Notes under the pieces: generated by a model
What the model was told of the DNA's origin: nothing
The model's database searches: none
Seen by the model: the letters and a program-made list of their open reading frames with translations, nothing else
NCBI GenBank assembly: GCA_900184925.1
Contig: FXYJ02000003.1
Span: 248,001 to 312,000, forward strand
DNA length: 64,000 bases
Reading direction: 5' to 3'
DNA from: Ruminococcaceae bacterium HV4-5-B5C
Lineage (GTDB): Bacteria; Bacillota; Clostridia; Oscillospirales; Acutalibacteraceae
Made by a program: the position numbers and the translations under genes
Shown here: positions 51,513-58,667 of the stretch, piece by piece
Numbering within the stretch: the stretch's first letter is position 1
How the letters are laid out: every line of letters starts with the position of its first letter

Positions 51513-52339
51513 GTGGAAAACTGATTCTGGTCGGAACGCCGATCGGCAATCTGTCGGACTTTTCTCCCCGCGCCGCCGAGGCGCTGGCACAGGCCGACTT
51601 CATTGCGGCCGAGGACACGCGGGTGACCGTAAAGCTCCTGAACCATTTCGGCATCAAAAAGCCGCTGGTCAGCTATTTCGAGCACAATAAAACCGCGCGC
51701 GGGCCGGAGCTCTGTGCGCGGATGGAAAACGGGGAGACCTGTGCGCTCGTTACGGACGCGGGTATGCCCGCCATTTCGGACCCCGGGGAACTGCTGGTGG
51801 AGCAGTGCGCGGAGCGGGGCATTCCGGTGTTTGTGGTTCCGGGGCCGAGCGCGGTTGTTTCCGCGCTGGCTGTTTCGGGTCTGCCGACCGGCCGGTTTAC
51901 CTTCGAAGGCTTTCTGAGCGTTAACAAAAAAACTCGCCGCGAGCATCTCGAAGAGCTTCGGGACGAGCGGCGGACGATGGTGTTCTACGAAGCGCCCCAC
52001 AAGCTTGCGGGAACACTGAAAGATCTGCTGGCTACGTTTGGCGACCGGCGCATATCTCTTGTGCGCGAGCTGACGAAAATCCATGAGGAAGTCATCCGCA
52101 CAACGCTTGCCGAGGCGGCGGAGCGTTACGCCGACGGCAGTGCCCGGGGTGAATTCGTGCTTGTGGTGGAGGGTGCGGAGAAAACAGAAGAGCCGCAGCC
52201 GGAAGAGGACGCCGTCGCGCTTGCCAGGGGTTACTTGGCGGAAGGGCTGTCGGTTTCCGAGGCGGCAAAGCGCGCCGCTTCGGAAACCGGGCGCAGAAAG
52301 GGCGAAATCTACCGGGAACTCGCCCGGGGAGAGGAATAA
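51509..52339 (+). CDS. rsmI: 16S rRNA (cytidine1402-2'-O)-methyltransferase RsmI
   Basis: 276 residues, SPOUT-unrelated tetrapyrrole-methylase-fold enzyme. Seen: LVGTPIGNLSDFSPRAAEALAQADFIAAEDTR, VTDAGMPAISDPGELLV, VPGPSAVVSALAVSGLPTGRFTFEGF, and RELTKIHEEV. All are diagnostic of RsmI. It methylates the ribose of C1402 in the decoding centre. Coupled to trmN6 by an ATGA overlap. Confidence 0.95.
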   Translation: MSGKLILVGTPIGNLSDFSPRAAEALAQADFIAAEDTRVTVKLLNHFGIKKPLVSYFEHNKTARGPELCARMENGETCALVTDAGMPAISDPGELLVEQCAERGIPVFVVPGPSAVVSALAVSGLPTGRFTFEGFLSVNKKTRREHLEELRDERRTMVFYEAPHKLAGTLKDLLATFGDRRISLVRELTKIHEEVIRTTLAEAAERYADGSARGEFVLVVEGAEKTEEPQPEEDAVALARGYLAEGLSVSEAAKRAASETGRRKGEIYRELARGEE

Positions 52340-52343
52340 GCCG

Positions 52344-52658
52344 TCAGGAGATGCCGAGCTTTTCCGCCGCGCCGCGCACGGCGTTCCACTCGTCGGTGAG
52401 CTCGCGGAGCGCGGCCTGCCCGGCTTCGGTTATGCGGTAATATTTGCGCTGCGGCCCGCCCGACTCGCCGTCCCCCGTGCGGGCGGCAGTGCTGCCGTCT
52501 GCATTCAGGCGCCTCAGAACGCCGTAGACGGTACTGCGGTCCATTCCGGGGAAAACGCCGCCGATGGCGTTCAGAATCTCGTAGCCGTACGTTTCCTTTT
52601 TGGCAACCTCATGCAGGATGCAGAGCTCAAGAATCCCCTTTTTCATCTGGCCGCTCAT
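52344..52658 (-). CDS. PadR family transcriptional regulator
   Basis: 104 residues. Winged-helix PadR: KKGILELCILHEVAKKETYGYEILNAIGG, then STVYGVLRRLNADGSTAARTGDGESGGPQRKYYRITEAGQAALREL, both family hallmarks. Its start overlaps the DUF1700 gene end by 4 bases; the pair is a classic PadR-DUF1700 operon. Probably an autorepressor, with palindromic operator boxes in the promoter. Confidence 0.94.
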   Translation of the reverse strand: MSGQMKKGILELCILHEVAKKETYGYEILNAIGGVFPGMDRSTVYGVLRRLNADGSTAARTGDGESGGPQRKYYRITEAGQAALRELTDEWNAVRGAAEKLGIS

Positions 52659-53530
52659 GCTTTCGCCCTCCGTATGGAGATGGCTTTTTCAATCGCCCAC
52701 CAGACTGCCGCCGCCGTGAGGTTCGGCAGAACGGCCCAGAGGAAGCATGACGCCACGCCTGTGGCCGCATGGTTTAGGCCGGATGCAGTGCTGACGTTTG
52801 ACAGAAAACCTGTAAGGTTCAGAAAAAGTGTCAGCAGCGCTGTGTCGGGGAACAGAAACCAGCGCGCTTTTTCATGTCCTCGTATTGCCGAAAGCATCAG
52901 TAAAACAATCAGGACGAGCAGTAAGATCTCACTGATTACCGTACCGCGGTATGTTGCAGTCATCAAGACATGGGCAGTGTCGAAAGAACCTTCGGCTTCA
53001 AACAATGCTGACCTCTGAGAAATCCAGAAAGTAAAAAAGATAAGCAGGGCAAGCACCGCAGTGATCAGAACGGTAAGGACAATACTGACGTGCGGAATCC
53101 AGCGCAGAGCCTTTTTTTGAGGGGTACTCTGTGAAGCCCAAAGAATCAGAATGCTTTCAAGTGCCAGCGGGAACAGCAAAGCCAGCCAGAAATTAACCGG
53201 GCCTGTCGGAACAGACTGACCGATCGCTTGAATTTCTGGAATGAAGAAGGGCCAGATCGCCGCCACGCTGAAAATCACGAGAAGTACGATAACGGGAACA
53301 GACCATTTTTTGTTGCGCAGGCGTGTGTCGCCTGTGCTTTCTTTTGCCAATTCGAGCGCAGCCTGTTCCGGCGGACCGAATTCCGTGCAGAGCTCCGCTT
53401 CGCTTTTTCCTTCCGCTATGCCTGTGGTGAAGAAGTCTTCGTAATCCGAGAGAATGTCCTTCACCTGCGGTTCGGGGCATTCCTTTCGCAGGGCTGTTTC
53501 CAACTGCCGGAGATAGGTCTCTCTGCCCAT
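52655..53530 (-). CDS. DUF1700 family membrane protein
   Basis: 291 residues. N-terminal HAAS/DUF1700 part (YLRQLETALRKECPEPQVKDILSDYEDFFTTGIAEGKSEAELCTEFGPPEQ; the DYxxxF..G..EGKSE..C..GxPE motif is typical), then about six membrane helices. Such genes accompany PadR regulators and are often part of envelope-stress or antibiotic-response modules. First gene of its operon, with a promoter at 53622-53650. Confidence 0.9.
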   Translation of the reverse strand: MGRETYLRQLETALRKECPEPQVKDILSDYEDFFTTGIAEGKSEAELCTEFGPPEQAALELAKESTGDTRLRNKKWSVPVIVLLVIFSVAAIWPFFIPEIQAIGQSVPTGPVNFWLALLFPLALESILILWASQSTPQKKALRWIPHVSIVLTVLITAVLALLIFFTFWISQRSALFEAEGSFDTAHVLMTATYRGTVISEILLLVLIVLLMLSAIRGHEKARWFLFPDTALLTLFLNLTGFLSNVSTASGLNHAATGVASCFLWAVLPNLTAAAVWWAIEKAISIRRAKA

Positions 53531-53596
53531 AACAACTTCACTCCTTTTGTGCCTGCCGGTTTCAATTTGGCGCTGCGCGTAAGAAGGCGGCAGTCA

Positions 53597-53653
53597 CTAT
53601 TGACTATTAACCACTAATGCGAGTATAGTTCACTATTGTGCAATAGTCAATAG
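53597..53653. promoter_or_regulatory. Probable PadR operator with inverted repeats
   Basis: ACTATTG-TG-CAATAGT (53632-53647) is a perfect palindrome within the promoter spacer. CTATTGACTATT (53597-53608) is the exact complement of AATAGTCAATAG (53642-53653). The ATTGACTATT unit occurs in both orientations around the PadR-DUF1700 promoter. Confidence 0.65.
53622..53650 (-). promoter_or_regulatory. Promoter of the DUF1700-PadR operon
   Basis: Minus-strand TTGACT (53650-53645), 17-base spacer, TATACT (53627-53622). Operator-like palindromes overlap the spacer and flanks. Confidence 0.75.
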
Positions 53654-53702
53654 ACAGAGAAGACTAATTTTCTCAGGGGGAAGATGATGACGAGAAAACA
53701 GA

Positions 53703-53732
53703 AAAGCCCGGCGGATTGTTCCGCCGGGCTTT
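53703..53732 (-). terminator. Terminator of the radical-SAM operon
   Basis: AAAGCCCGGCGG/CCGCCGGGCTTT stem, 10 bp beyond the radical-SAM stop. T-tract on the minus strand. Confidence 0.85.
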
Positions 53733-53742
53733 CAGGAAACAG

Positions 53743-54834
53743 TCATGCCGGGCTGCTGCCCCTATGTAGGAATGCCTCAACTTCCGTGCGTTTTTCAAAC
53801 AACACGCACCCGCCGGTGTGAATTCCCTCTTCCATTCCGCTTTCCCGTATTTTGCGGAACAGGCCGGAGCCGAGCGCGTCCCGGAGGTTTCCGGTGCGGA
53901 GGCTCGTGTCGGAATACGGCGAGAACGGACAGGGTTCCGCGCCGCCGAACGCGTTGATGTGGAAGAATCCGCGCCCGGAAGCCAGACAACCGCCAAGCTG
54001 CTTTTCGTCGCCGGGAAATGAGAGAAAGATGATATTCTGGAACTGAGCGCGCAAAGTCTTCTGCCGTTCGGCAAGAAGCAGCCGCTCCGCCTCGCCGGGA
54101 GCCGGTTCAACGTTCCCGTCGGCGGGAACATATTCGATGAAGAAGACGAGGCGGCATCCGCTTTTGCTGAGCCCGTCAATGAATTCCGGGGAGGAAACAG
54201 CATCGAGATTCTCTTTCGTTACTGTGACGGAGGCCCCGTAGAAGATGCCGCGGCTGCCCATTTCCGTCATGGCCCGGGCGGCAAGGTTATAAGTGCCCGT
54301 ACCACGCCTTAAGTCCGTCTGGCTTTGGCCGCCCTCCACGCTGACCACGGGGATCAGGTTCCGGTTCCGGTCGAACCGGTCGAGCATGCTCCCGGCAAGC
54401 AGTGTTCCGTTCGTGAATACCGGAAAAATCATTCCGTGAACTCCGGCGGCTTCATCAAGCACATCGGGCCGCACGAGAGGTTCGCCGCCGGCGAGAAGAA
54501 TGAAGGAAACGCCGAGGTCTTTTGCTTCGCTGAAAAGCTCGCCCCAGCGCGCGGCGGTCAGCTCCGCATTATCTGCATGGTCGCCGCAGGCATGGTTTGC
54601 CCGGGCGTAGCACCCGGCGCAGTGAAGGTTGCACTGCGTCGCGATACTTGCGATCAGGAACGGCGGGATATGGACACCTTCCTGTTCCGAGCGGGAGCGC
54701 TTTTCCGCCGCCTGCTTCTGCACGCCCGCGGCCTGAAGCAGAAATTTTCGTTCCGGCGCGGAGGTAAGAGAGGCACGGACGGCTTCGCGAAAAATCTGGT
54801 CGATGGAATCGCTGAGATATTTGGTCAGATTCAT
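53743..54834 (-). CDS. Radical SAM protein with SPASM-like C-terminus
   Basis: 363 residues. The radical SAM motif is CNLHCAGC (CxxxCxxC, with Tyr after) near residue 68-75 in SIATQCNLHCAGCYARANHACGDHADNAELTA. Further: FILLAGGEPLVRPDVLDEA (GGEPL for SAM contact) and VSVEGGQSQTDLRRGTGTY. The C-terminus has three Cys in a SPASM-like array (GGCLASGRG, EPCPFSPYSD, GGCVLFEKR), probably an auxiliary cluster. It is 4 bp overlapping a TetR regulator gene upstream, so regulator and enzyme are one operon. Function unknown: peptide, cofactor or tRNA modification are all possible. No obvious peptide gene lies near. Confidence 0.88.
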   Translation of the reverse strand: MNLTKYLSDSIDQIFREAVRASLTSAPERKFLLQAAGVQKQAAEKRSRSEQEGVHIPPFLIASIATQCNLHCAGCYARANHACGDHADNAELTAARWGELFSEAKDLGVSFILLAGGEPLVRPDVLDEAAGVHGMIFPVFTNGTLLAGSMLDRFDRNRNLIPVVSVEGGQSQTDLRRGTGTYNLAARAMTEMGSRGIFYGASVTVTKENLDAVSSPEFIDGLSKSGCRLVFFIEYVPADGNVEPAPGEAERLLLAERQKTLRAQFQNIIFLSFPGDEKQLGGCLASGRGFFHINAFGGAEPCPFSPYSDTSLRTGNLRDALGSGLFRKIRESGMEEGIHTGGCVLFEKRTEVEAFLHRGSSPA

Positions 54835-55403
54835 GACGGTTCTCCCTCCGGCAGGAACTGTTCGAGTTCCCAGTCAATCAGTTGTTCGCATGCGTCTTTT
54901 TCCGACAGGTCCACTCCCGTATAGCGGAGAAATTCGTCGGAGCGGTAAAAGGCAAGCTGAAGAAAAGAAATCATCTGGTACGCCGCGACACGGTACGCAA
55001 CCTCGCACCTGCTTCCGCCGAAATATTCCCGGATTTCGGGCAGAATGTATTGCGGCAGATCAATCGGTGCCTCGAGCAGAAGATGGGGCACGTAGACTTT
55101 GGTGTAGCGCCGGTATTTGAGCACGACTCCGCAGATCTGCCGGAGGATCCGGCGCAGCCTTCCTTTCGGCGGATCGGAGGAATCGGACGAATACCGGAAG
55201 ATTCCGGACGCCGCATCCAGAATCTTTTCAACGGCTTTTGCGAGGAGCGCGTCCTTCGAGCCGAAGTAGTAGTTAATCATGGCGGCGTTTGTCCCGGCCC
55301 GCGCGGCTATCTGGCGGGATGTGATTTTTTCGGGTCGCTCCGCTTCTTCCATCAGACTTGCGGCGGCGGCGATGAGAGAGTTCCTTTGTTCCCCGTCCGG
55401 CAT
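54831..55403 (-). CDS. TetR/AcrR family regulator
   Basis: 190 residues. N-terminal TetR HTH: ASLMEEAERPEKITSRQIAARAGTNAAMINYYFGSKDALLAKAVEKIL has the expected HTH and YYFxSK motif. The ligand-binding C-terminus is divergent. ATG 55403 chosen: AGGAGG lies 6 bases before. A palindromic operator ATTAAACACGTTTAAT lies just upstream. The stop overlaps the radical-SAM gene start by 4 bp, so it most likely represses its own operon and responds to an unknown compound. Confidence 0.93.
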   Translation of the reverse strand: MPDGEQRNSLIAAAASLMEEAERPEKITSRQIAARAGTNAAMINYYFGSKDALLAKAVEKILDAASGIFRYSSDSSDPPKGRLRRILRQICGVVLKYRRYTKVYVPHLLLEAPIDLPQYILPEIREYFGGSRCEVAYRVAAYQMISFLQLAFYRSDEFLRYTGVDLSEKDACEQLIDWELEQFLPEGEPS

Positions 55404-55426
55404 AGGATACCTCCTGCTAAACATGT

Positions 55427-55442
55427 ATTAAACACGTTTAAT
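55427..55442. promoter_or_regulatory. TetR operator, 16-bp perfect palindrome
   Basis: ATTAAACACGTTTAAT reads the same on both strands except for its central ACGT/AC half (ATTAAAC-AC-GTTTAAT). It lies right after the -10 box of the TetR-radical-SAM promoter. Confidence 0.75.
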
Positions 55443-55469
55443 AATAGGGCAAAAGACTTCCTTTGTCAA
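55441..55469 (-). promoter_or_regulatory. Sigma-A promoter of the TetR-radical-SAM operon
   Basis: Minus-strand TTGACA (55469-55464), 17-base spacer, TATTAT (55446-55441), with the TetR palindrome immediately downstream of -10. Confidence 0.85.
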
Positions 55470-55480
55470 GAGACAAGAAA

Positions 55481-55508
55481 CGGGCCGGAGCATCAGAGCT
55501 CCGGCCCG
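55481..55508 (-). terminator. Terminator of the DtxR-family gene
   Basis: CGGGCCGGAG/CTCCGGCCCG 10-bp stem, about 20 bp beyond the regulator stop; TTTCTTGTCT follows on the minus strand. Confidence 0.75.
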
Positions 55509-55527
55509 AACCGATATAGAACCGCGG

Positions 55528-55902
55528 TTATTTTTTTAAAAAATCCGAGGCATGTTCTTTCAGCTTATCAAAAGTTTCGTCACTCAGGTCATGCTCCATT
55601 TTGCAGGCGTCTTCGGCTGCCGTTTTCTCGTCCACACCGAGTGTAACGAGAAATTTCGTGAGAAGCTTGTGGCGCGCGTAAATGCGTTCGGCAATTGCGA
55701 GGCCGCTGTCGGTCAGAGTGATATAACCATCGGGGTCCATCTTGATGTATCCGCTCTCACGCAGGTGCTTCATGGCGATGCTGATGCTCGGTTTCGTAAA
55801 GCCCATTTCGTTGACGACGTCGATGGATCGGACGGCGCCGATGCGCTCTTTCAGCATCAAAATAGCTTCCAGGTAATCTTCGGCCGATTTGTGAATTCCC
55901 AT
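55528..55902 (-). CDS. DtxR/MntR family metal-dependent regulator
   Basis: 124 residues. N-terminal winged helix SAEDYLEAILMLKERIGAVRSIDVVNEMGFTKPSISIAMKHLRESGYIKMDPDGYITLT and dimerisation/metal domain DSGLAIAERIYARHKLLTKFLVTLGVDEKTAAEDACKMEHDLSDETFDKL, including the metal-ligand Cys/Met and HD/EHxxS-type residues of the family. The C-terminal SH3 domain is absent, as in MntR-type members. The GGGAGGGATAAAAGA leader gives a good start at 55902. Iron or manganese sensing is undecided. Confidence 0.92.
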   Translation of the reverse strand: MGIHKSAEDYLEAILMLKERIGAVRSIDVVNEMGFTKPSISIAMKHLRESGYIKMDPDGYITLTDSGLAIAERIYARHKLLTKFLVTLGVDEKTAAEDACKMEHDLSDETFDKLKEHASDFLKK

Positions 55903-56038
55903 TCTTTTATCCCTCCCGCCGCGGGTCCCTGATAAAGCTAGAGTAACACAAAAAAATAGAATAGGCAAGAAAATGTTCGTCGGGGCTTGACAGAAGAGAT
56001 GAAACGGGTGCCGGTTTTCCTGCAGGAGAAGAGGAACA

Positions 56039-56806
56039 TCATTTTTTCATCCGCGAATACGTGCCGGGTGTGACACCGTATTCTTTCTTAAAACAGGCAA
56101 TGAAGTAGCTTTGGGAAGAAAAACCGAGTACGTTTGCCACGGCGCTCGAATCCAGACGTCCTTCCAGAAGAAGATCCCGCGCTTCCGCAAGACGACGCTT
56201 CCGAATATACTCGGTAGGCGTGAGGCCGGTCTCCCGTTTGAACCGGCGGCTCAGGTGGGCGGGCGAGAGGCCGCTCGCCTGTGAGAGATCCTCGAGGCGG
56301 ATGGCGTAGTGCAGATGCGAGTCGATGAAATTGACGCAGGCATCCATGGCTGCGGTGCGGACGCGCTGTCCCTGTCGGTTCCTGCGCGCCAGCTGCGCCA
56401 TCTGGATCATGGAGCGGAAGATCAGAGAGCGCACATCTGCGACGTGCTTCATTTTGTCGGCGCGCTGGATCAGTTCGTCGTTGAGGCAGTAGGCTTCTGC
56501 TTCCGGGACACCGCCCTCAATGGCGGCGCGCGCTGCAAGCGAGATGAATGTAACAGCAAGGTATTTTTCCTGCCGCAGCTCGTCGGCCGAAAGGCTCCCC
56601 ACGTAGACGGCTTTTTCCGATAGCTCGGATAAAAAGGTGAAGAGTTTTTCGGTTTCGCCTCCCCGAATCAGGTCAAATCCCTTTTTTTCGGTCAGGTATG
56701 GAAGACGCTCAAAAAGAGTTTCACGCTGTTCATACAGGATATGGTCCGTTGCCTGTGTTGCCCTTTGAAGACTCCAGTTTTCCAGAACTTTTTTCCCTGC
56801 AATCAT
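56039..56806 (-). CDS. AraC family transcriptional regulator
   Basis: 255 residues. C-terminal AraC HTH pair (about 150-250): CVNFIDSHLHYAIRLEDLSQASGLSPAHLSRRFKRETGLTPTEYIRKRRLAEARDLLLEGRLDSSAVANVLGFSSQSYFIACFKKEYGVTPGTYSRMKK. The N-terminal 145 residues lack a recognised AraC cupin and are mostly helical. Divergent from DegV. No target visible; an adjacent operon in either direction is possible. Confidence 0.91.
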   Translation of the reverse strand: MIAGKKVLENWSLQRATQATDHILYEQRETLFERLPYLTEKKGFDLIRGGETEKLFTFLSELSEKAVYVGSLSADELRQEKYLAVTFISLAARAAIEGGVPEAEAYCLNDELIQRADKMKHVADVRSLIFRSMIQMAQLARRNRQGQRVRTAAMDACVNFIDSHLHYAIRLEDLSQASGLSPAHLSRRFKRETGLTPTEYIRKRRLAEARDLLLEGRLDSSAVANVLGFSSQSYFIACFKKEYGVTPGTYSRMKK

Positions 56807-56845
56807 GGCGCGTTCTCCTCCTTTGAATTCAGCGTGAGCAGATAA

Positions 56846-56875
56846 TTGATAATGGCAGCAAAATATTAGTATAAT
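56846..56875 (+). promoter_or_regulatory. Promoter of the DegV gene
   Basis: TTGATA (56846-56851), 18-base spacer, perfect TATAAT (56870-56875), about 90 bp before the start. Confidence 0.6.
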
Positions 56876-56964
56876 TTTATTCTACAGAGTTTATGATGAA
56901 ATTGCAAGACAGCAGCGGCGCGGGCGTATAACCGCGCGCGAAAGAAAGGACTGTGCACCCCGGT

Positions 56965-57855
56965 ATGAGCGATTATCGCATTATCACCGATTCCACATGC
57001 GACCTTACACAGGAGCTCGTGGAGGAACTGGACGTGGATGTCATTCCGATGGATTTCACAATCGGAACGGATTGTTACAAGGATTATCCCGACGACCGCT
57101 CGATCTCTCCCCACGATTTCTACAGCCGTATTTCGGAGGGGGAAAGTTCCACCACCAACCAGATTTCCATGGTCACCTTTGAGGAAGCGTTCGAGCCGTA
57201 CCTCAGAGACGGCAAAGACGTGCTGTATCTCGGTTTTTCCTCTGCTTTGAGCGGTACCTACAACAACTCGGTGCTTGCCGCCCGCGAACTGGCGGAAAAG
57301 TACCCGGAACGAACAATCCGAACGGTCGACACGCTCTGTGCGGCTTTCGGCGAAGGACTGCTCGTGTGGTACGCTGTGCAGAAAAAACGAGAGGGTCTTT
57401 CCGTTGAGGAAACAGCCGAGTGGGCCGAGCTGAACCGGCTTCGCCTGCACCACTGGTTTACTGTCGACGACCTGAACCACCTCAAACGCGGCGGGCGGAT
57501 TTCGGGCGCGGCGGCACTTATGGGAACCATGCTCGGCATCAAGCCGGTGCTTCATGTCGACGGCAAAGGCGGCCTGACCATGATCGATAAGGTGCGCGGG
57601 CGCAGACAGGCGGCTGAAGACATGGTGAAGCATATGGAACAGACAGTTGAAAACGCAAAAGACCAGGTGATTTTCATCAGTCATGGCGATTACAAGGAAG
57701 GCGCGGATTATATTCAGAAGCTAGTCACCGAAAAATTCGGCTGCACACAGTTCCGCGTGGCACCCATCGGTCCGGTAATCGGCGCGCATGTGGGTACGGG
57801 CTCCGTGCTTCTCTTCTACTTTGGCAAAGACCGCGAATCCGGTCTGAACGGGTAA
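56965..57855 (+). CDS. DegV family fatty-acid-binding protein
   Basis: 296 residues. DegV proteins bind acyl chains and act as FakB-type partners for fatty-acid kinase. Motifs: YRIITDSTCDL at the start, TTNQIS, GFSSALSGTYNNSVLA, the VDTLCAAFGEGL segment and the HHWFTVDDLNHLKRGGRISGAAALMGTMLGIKPVLHV ending, all typical. ATG 56965 is chosen because it begins the conserved strand; a GTG at 56953 is an alternative. No fakA gene is visible in the window. Confidence 0.93.
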   Translation: MSDYRIITDSTCDLTQELVEELDVDVIPMDFTIGTDCYKDYPDDRSISPHDFYSRISEGESSTTNQISMVTFEEAFEPYLRDGKDVLYLGFSSALSGTYNNSVLAARELAEKYPERTIRTVDTLCAAFGEGLLVWYAVQKKREGLSVEETAEWAELNRLRLHHWFTVDDLNHLKRGGRISGAAALMGTMLGIKPVLHVDGKGGLTMIDKVRGRRQAAEDMVKHMEQTVENAKDQVIFISHGDYKEGADYIQKLVTEKFGCTQFRVAPIGPVIGAHVGTGSVLLFYFGKDRESGLNG

Positions 57856-57876
57856 ACGGCAAACATTGGACTATTT

Positions 57877-57915
57877 CCGGCGCACGGCAGTTACCGTGCG
57901 TCGGTTTTGTTTTTC
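57877..57915 (+). terminator. Terminator of the DegV gene
   Basis: CCGGCGCACGG/CCGTGCGTCGG stem (one G-T pair) followed by TTTTGTTTTT. 57856-58327 otherwise holds a tiny ORF and unannotated sequence. Confidence 0.85.
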
Positions 57916-57934
57916 TGTTAATGCTTTTTCCCCT

Positions 57935-57963
57935 TTGACTTCCAAGCCGTTTTATAGTATCTT
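57935..57963 (+). promoter_or_regulatory. Promoter of the 28-codon ORF
   Basis: TTGACT (57935-57940), 17-base spacer, TATCTT (57958-57963). It lies behind the DegV terminator and 28 bp before the small TTG-start frame. Confidence 0.55.
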
Positions 57964-57990
57964 TGTCTGTAACAAGGAGGCGGAAACAGT

Positions 57991-58077
57991 TTGCAGCAGT
58001 TTTGGTATTACTTTGGCTTTGCCGTCTGCGCGATTTTCTGCGCTGTGGTTTGGCACGGAAAAAGCCCAAAACACTGA
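57991..58077 (+). CDS. Tiny single-helix protein, 28 aa, TTG start
   Basis: AAGGAGG lies 10 bases before TTG. The product, with Met in place of the first Leu, would be QQFWYYFGFAVCAIFCAVVW and then HGKSPKH: one membrane helix of about 20 residues and a basic tail, the pattern of small membrane proteins. It has its own promoter-like element and lies behind a terminator. Function unknown; could be a chance frame. Confidence 0.45.
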   Translation: MQQFWYYFGFAVCAIFCAVVWHGKSPKH

Positions 58078-58327
58078 CTTCAGTTTCCCAACTGCGTTTT
58101 TGCTGGGGAGGGAGTCTGCAGCCTCAAGCAGCTGTTCTGAAAACCCTCATTGATTCCCCGTGAACAGAACGGAAAAATGGCAATGAAATACTGATATTCC
58201 TTATTTTGACAAAGCTCCGCTTTTTTTGAGTGATACAATAAGGAAGGTTGTTCAGCCGATACCGGGCAAAGGAGAATGCGGGGGACGCTTCTCCATTCAG
58301 ACGGCAATCGCGGAAGGGGGATTATGA

Positions 58328-58579
58328 ATGTTCCGGAGACGGAATCGGGAACAGGCCGGTGAAAACAGCAAGATGGATCGGTTTAAAAAATATATCGACC
58401 GTGGGTATCTTGTTACCCGAAAGACATATACTCCCATGATTGGTCCGCACGGAGAGCCGCTGATCGACATGGCGCTTTCCAAAGAGAATGAAGGCAGCGT
58501 TGTGTTTGGTTTTACTCCGGAAGAAGCCAAAGAGGCGGAACAATACATAGACGCAGGGAAAGCGGAAGGCAGCGAATAA
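58328..58579 (+). CDS. Hypothetical protein, 83 aa
   Basis: Not recognised. Basic N-terminus (FRRRNREQAGENSKM), then DRFKKYIDRGYLVTRKTYTPMIGPHGEPLIDMALSKENEGSVVFGFTPEEAKEAEQYIDAG, a compact soluble alpha/beta domain. A start at 58373 (MDRFKKYID) is possible, but GGGGG lies 8 bases before 58328. It is followed by a bidirectional terminator. Confidence 0.6.
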   Translation: MFRRRNREQAGENSKMDRFKKYIDRGYLVTRKTYTPMIGPHGEPLIDMALSKENEGSVVFGFTPEEAKEAEQYIDAGKAEGSE

Positions 58580-58610
58580 CCTTACCCTCAAATACGGGTT
58601 TTGAAAAAAG

Positions 58611-58650
58611 ACCGTGCAGGCTCCAAATTGATGGACCTGCACGGTTTGTT
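58611..58650. terminator. Bidirectional terminator
   Basis: ACCGTGCAGG/CCTGCACGGT stem between the 83-aa ORF and the convergent GH94 gene; A- and T-tracts on both sides. Confidence 0.8.
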
Positions 58651-58667
58651 TATTGGGAAAGACCGTT

